Shown: one piece after another, positions 59,456-64,000 of the stretch
Layout of the letters: every line of letters starts with the position of its first letter
Position numbering within the stretch: position 1 is the stretch's first letter
Assembly: GCF_047948215.1 (NCBI RefSeq)
Contig: NC_134456.1
Coordinates: forward strand, 84,894,515-84,958,514
Reading direction: 5' to 3'
Length of the DNA stretch: 64,000 nt
Origin: Lycorma delicatula
Taxonomy: Eukaryota > Arthropoda > Insecta > Hemiptera > Fulgoridae
Notes under the pieces: generated by a model
The model's input: only the letters and a program-made list of their open reading frames with translations
The model's database searches: none
Told to the model about the DNA's origin: nothing
Translations under genes and position numbers: made by a program

Positions 59456-59589
59456 TTTGACATGTGACAAAACGTTTCATTCGAATTCGCGCGTGTTTTT
59501 ATATGCCTAAGATGTCACACATGTGTCAGGTAAAAACATGCTTTTTCTGAAAAACAGCTATACTAAAGATTTTACGATTCTATTTCAAT

Positions 59590-60022
59590 GTTTCCAATTT
59601 GTATGTCTAAAAAACTACTGGATCGACTTACGCGCGGGGGAAAAAGAGAAAAGGTAAAAGGGTAGAAGGTAAAATGAAAAGGGGAAAAGAAAAAAAAGAA
59701 AAAAGGGAATACAAGGAAAAGTAAATGGAAAGGGGAAAAGAGAACAAAGAAAACAGGAAAGTAGAACAAAGAAAAGGGGAAAGAGGAAGGGTGGAAAGGG
59801 AAACAAGAGAATGAGAAATTGGGGAAGGAAACGGAAAGTGGGGAAATGGAAAACAGGGAAAGGGGGCAAGAAAAGGGGAAGGGAAAGGTTAAATTTTGCA
59901 AAGTTCTGTAATGTTAATTTTTTATCAAACTTTCAATCGTGTATGTGTTTTGTATGTGTATATATATATATATATACTCAAATCTACCAATAGTGAAGCA
60001 CTGCCAGATCTGCTAGTATATA
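59590..60022 (-). repeat. Inverted copy of the repeat at 50988, with an expanded purine tract
   Basis: Read on the minus strand it begins ACTAGCAGATCTGGCAGTGC, continues GCTTCACTATTGGTAGATTT, has ACAGAACTTTGCAAAATTTAA, then about 250 bp of almost pure pyrimidine (purine on the plus strand, 59636-59890), then GCGCGTAAGTCGATCCAGTAG. The same landmarks occur in the same order at 50988-51200, where the pyrimidine stretch is only about 60 bp. Long open frames on the minus strand (109 and 84 codons) are products of the tract, not genes. Confidence 0.75.
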
Positions 60023-63000
60023 TATAAAAATATAATATATATCTCTGATATATTATATATATTATCTCTGATTTATCTCTATAGAGAGAGAGAGAGATTT
60101 AAAAGTGATCTGGCTTTGGGGGTCTGGGGGTGTGAAACATGAAGATATATCCAAATTTTCAGGAAGTTGAAACATGGTACCCATTGTAACAGGTAACCTT
60201 CTTATGTCTACCTAAAAAATAAAAAAGCCTGATTTCTGAAAAGAAAACAATTTCTTTGAAACTTTCAAGGAAAAATCCCCCTAAAAAATTAAAAATCGCT
60301 AAGGTATTTTGAAAAAATGTCAATAACAGATGGGTCATCTACAAATCTACTAGTATAACATGAGTAGAAATTGACTAAAGGGATTTATAAAAAGGAGTAA
60401 AATGGGATGATAGAGGAAAAGAAGATTTTTAAACATTTATAATTTTGTTATTCTTACTGTGTTCATGTTTAATGAAAAATATTGCACACCAACATGATGT
60501 TTAATCATAATATCTGTAGAAATTGAAGATTTAAAGATTGCATCATGAAAAATTATTTGGGAAGATTACTTAGATACAGATAATAAATTTAACTGCAAAT
60601 CAAAAAAGTAAAAGGCAATTATCGAGCAAATAGTGAAAGTTTTAAGCAAATTCAACTTTCTTTTAATTTATTTATCTTTGTTTTCTTTAGAATTTATGTT
60701 ACTGAATGAAGTAGAATGTTTTACATGATGTAAATTTTTTCCCAGTAAAAAAACTACTTCTCATTTCAACACAAAATAAGAAGTGGTAAACTTCGAATTC
60801 CAATAAGAATTTTCTATTGTTGATAGTGTGTTCAAAATTATCAATTTAAAGAACATACCTCCTACCAATGAAAAATTTTTAATATTGAACTTTATAATGT
60901 TTATAGTTTTAAATATTATAAAAAAAAGTGCCATAGCATTCATGCTAATTTGGCAAGATGTTTGCATATTTATTGGGATGCTGGTTTAAATAGTGCAGTT
61001 CAAATACTAAATAATACAATTATATAGTATTCTCTTTGTAGTGCATAAGTACCCCTATTCTTTATAATTTAATGGAATAAGTTTTTAAAACTAAGAATCG
61101 TTAAAATAACGTGACAACATAACTGCTATAATTTCTCAGCACAGAGAAACTGATGGTTTTTCAAAAGATATCAAGGCTTTCCCTTTTAGCTGTTAAAAAA
61201 AATTAATTAAAGAAATTAATTTGAAAATCTATTTTAAAAGATGATTTCAATTTCTACATCTCAAATGATTTCAAAAGGTTTCTCTTACAACTATTTTCAT
61301 TTAAACTATTATTTAAAGAAAATAATTTGAAAATCTATTAAAAAAATAATACTATATTATATTTGACAGCCAACTGTGTTAAGAGTCGTTATGTGTTTTT
61401 GAATGTATCGGTACTTCTGGCCAAAACATTTAAAAACAACCAAAATTGTATACTTGCATTTTTACAGATGGGAGTAAAAATGTTATAATTTTTTTGCTAT
61501 GAACTAACTAACTAACTAAGCAACATAATTTTTTTTTTTTAAACCACTTAAGTAAAAATTTGCAATTTCCGCCCCACTCGACTGAAAAAAATTTGTTCAA
61601 AATTTTAACACAATGCCTACCTATTGACCAAATTTAAATAAATTTGGTTCAGTTAGTCCAAAGATATTTAGCAAAAGGCAACAAACATACAACCATCCAG
61701 AATTTTTTTTGATCTTGATGTATTCCATAGGGTTTGAAACAGAGCTTTTCAAAAACCAGGTAGGCATTTTTTTGACTGATCGCCATACCTTCTCTATATA
61801 AAAAAGTAAAACCTTCTCATATATTAAAGTAATATATGTAATGAGTGAGAATATAATACGTGTAGTAAAGAGAAAGTAATACGTGTAATGTTAGAATTCA
61901 TATTACTCAATGAAGTAGAATTTTTTACACGGCAATGTAAATTTAATACGTGTAATGTGAAAGTAATATGCGTAATGAGAATGTGTAAAAAGAATGAACC
62001 AATAGCTATATAAATTTAAAAGCAGAGTAAAATTTTTAAATGTGTCTGAGGATGGACTTATCAAAGTAAAATAAAATAAAATAAAATTAATGAAACTTCA
62101 AAATTTTCATTAATTATAATCCTACATGAATTAAATTCAGTCAGCCAAGTAATTACAACTTCTCATAGCACAGAAATATATGACTGACATGCTTTACATA
62201 GGGTTTATTTATATCATTCTGTATCATGTATAAATAACTATGATGAATAATGTCATCAGAAAGCTTCTGAGACATTCGTTAGCATCAACATAATCGCATA
62301 CAAAAAAACTTCAGCTGCAGAAATAAAAACCCTTTTTTTAATGATCATTTATATAATTATATCATCAAGGTCAGTGGTAGCTGATACCTGATAAAGAAAA
62401 TATATATACTAACTATATGTAATTAAAATTTTATAACATTTATTCAGTAAAACAAATAATAAGGCCAAGTTTTAAAACAATTAAGATTAAACCATCAGCC
62501 CAAAAATCTAATTTCTGTTAACATAAGAATTAATTAAATTATATATAAATTAAAACAGTCGTATAGTTAAATTTAATCATCATGCAAAACGGCTACAGCC
62601 TTTTTCCTACACAAGACTAAAATAACTAATATCAGTAAAAATTGTAACAAAAGAATATTATCTTAGCTAACTTTACAGCTTACTGATTAGTCAAAGAATA
62701 TGAAAAAACATGACCACAGATAAACTTATAAGAAGTAATTTCATTATTTTTACAAATATCAGTGTTAATAAAATTAACATAAAAGTACATGGCAGTATGG
62801 TATGTCAATCAAAACAAATTTAAAAGAAAACATTATATTATGCTTACGGTAAAGAAAATTTGGTAAATTTGAAGAATTAAAAAGTTGTAATTCAATAAAT
62901 AAAATTTAGCAAACAGGTTGAATACAAATCATCAGAGTGACATAATCATAACAAAATCCATTGTTATATTCGCTAATCAAAATATACATATTTTATATAT

Positions 63001-63300
63001 TCTTTTTAGAAATACCACTTCTGAATTAATTTACATTTAAATAAAATTAAAACAAATATAATTAATGTACAACAAGCTGTTCAAAAGATATACAAATTTA
63101 TAGTATAAATTAAAAATAATGAAATGAAACTTGATAAAATGAACCATATGAATCTCAGATGTAGAACACAATAAAAATTAATGAAAACTTAGAAAATGAC
63201 ATAACGGAGAGAAATAATGAGGCAAAAGTAAATTTTACATTACAATGCATTTTACATTCATTGGAAGCTATGATGTTAACTTTTTATCTGTTTTGCTTTC
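60023..63300. other. Presumed Arl5 intron 1 or upstream DNA, unassigned
   Basis: AT-rich. A 50-bp sequence at 60689-60740 recurs at 61893-61944 in the same orientation. Several short ATACGTGTAATG-type repeats lie at 61841-61985. TA and GA microsatellites lie at 60006-60100. No exon was recognised. Confidence 0.5.
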
Positions 63301-63316
63301 TCTATCTCTCTCATTC

Positions 63317-63318
63317 AC

Positions 63319-63355
<37 letters not shown>
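63317..63355. repeat. (TA)n microsatellite
   Basis: About 35 bp of TA repeats, followed by short CA and CG-rich runs up to 63445. Confidence 0.9.
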
Positions 63356-63358
<3 letters not shown>

Positions 63359-63639
63359 GAGAGAGGGATACACATATTTCTCTTACACACACACAATATT
63401 CATATAAGTGTTTGTGCATGTTCACGTGCGCGCGCGAGCACACACAAATTATCACTTTGTTTACCCAAAAGATACAACAGTTTATAGACTATAGAGCATT
63501 CACTGGGTAATGGAAACAATATTGGGTAATAAATGGTATTGAGGAAAGTCAAGGGTCAAAATTACTATGTTATTTTATTACTGTCAATAAATCACTCAAC
63601 AGCTACAATAGGCACTAAAAAAGTTTTGCAATACTTTAT

Positions 63640-63765
63640 TTTTTATAATTTTTCAAAATAATCTACAGCATACATTATACACTTCTCCATCCTTCAAAAC
63701 CAGTTTTCACGGAAGCCTGCCGTGTTTTGTCAGAAATCTGGGCACAAGCCTTGATATGCTTTCAA
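63640..63765 (-). mobile_element. Possible mariner transposase C-terminal scrap
   Basis: The minus strand reads AQISDKTRQASVKTGFEGWR, followed after a frame change by a CCRLFWKII-like stretch. The order resembles the mariner C terminus (W-F-x-R-W-x-x-C ... GDYFE). It is only about 40 codons and heavily mutated, so it is uncertain. Confidence 0.25.
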
Positions 63766-64000
63766 ATTTATTTCATTAGTAATTTATGATATTTAACATT
63801 TTTAAATAAATATTGTAATATTTAAAGTAATACCAGTTGATGTAGACGTTTTAATTTGTTGTTGGGTTGTTAATTAATAGTTATTATTTATTATTATCAA
63901 TATTATAGCAATGTTTCAAGTTCATTATTGTATGCATTATGAATGTAAATGCGACAAATTTGTTCATGCAGCACCGTATTACCTCGTTTTATTGTTAACA

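Larger units (their letters stand above)
57212..59580. other. Presumed Arl5 intron 1, unassigned
   Basis: I searched for the expected first exon (a short N-terminal helix ending before Glu16) and found none. 58980-59450 has a few less AT-rich blocks resembling dispersed repeat DNA. A TA tract lies at 59335-59362. Confidence 0.45.

Noticed and set aside
59572..59901. 109-codon minus-strand open frame rich in Phe, Pro, Ser and Leu
   Set aside because: It is the translation of a 250-bp homopurine/homopyrimidine tract inside a dispersed repeat. The other frames are open for the same reason.
1..64000. CRISPR array, phage or bacterial operon
   Set aside because: No regularly spaced repeats with unique spacers, no closely packed genes and no ribosome binding site pattern were seen. 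Direct repeats here are microsatellites or transposon-related.

Overview
The window looks like AT-rich insect nuclear DNA, most likely hemipteran. It has spliced genes with GT..AG introns, many decayed Tc1/mariner copies, several clades of non-LTR retrotransposon, tRNA-derived SINEs and long TA/CA microsatellites. The hemipteran guess rests only on the general look of the SINEs and transposons. No bacterial operon, CRISPR array or free-standing tRNA or rRNA gene was seen.

Two host genes can be reconstructed by splicing, both on the minus strand. (1) 6-phosphogluconate dehydrogenase (Pgd), 5' part only. Coding exon 1 is 11 nt (16802-16812), exon 2 is 5776-5996 and exon 3 is 1850-2094. Together they encode residues 1-159, and the rest lies to the left of the window. 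Intron 1 is 10.8 kb and holds a dead R1-clade LINE, a SINE and LINE scraps. Intron 2 is 3.7 kb and holds two dead mariners. (2) ADP-ribosylation factor-like 5 (Arl5), 3' part. The exons are 57003-57211, 39372-39607 and 33998-34046. They encode residues 16-179, which matches the usual 179-residue length. The first exon (about 15 residues) lies in the remaining sequence or beyond 64000. The 17.4 kb intron contains most of the mobile DNA.

Layout by region. 1-16.8 kb is Pgd. 16.8-17.2 kb is its likely promoter and 5' UTR. 17.2-33.9 kb is intergenic, with LINE and mariner remnants, a mariner set inside a long inverted repeat (29.25-31.08 kb) and SINEs. 34-57.2 kb is Arl5. Its introns carry mariners, a decayed copy of an unnamed multi-domain repeat protein family (40.6-42.4 kb), a comparatively GC-rich rearranged island of Jockey-like LINE fragments (44.4-49.65 kb), a mariner nested in another repeat (51-53 kb) and a 3'-terminal LINE fragment (54.2-55.4 kb). 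57.2-64 kb has no recognised exon and holds low-complexity tracts and repeats.

Nothing in the window forms a clear new multi-gene system. The points most worth checking are the unnamed repeat-protein family, a decayed duplicate of the Arl5 terminal exon, the palindrome around a near-intact mariner, and the permuted, inverted 5'-UTR units of the Jockey-like family.
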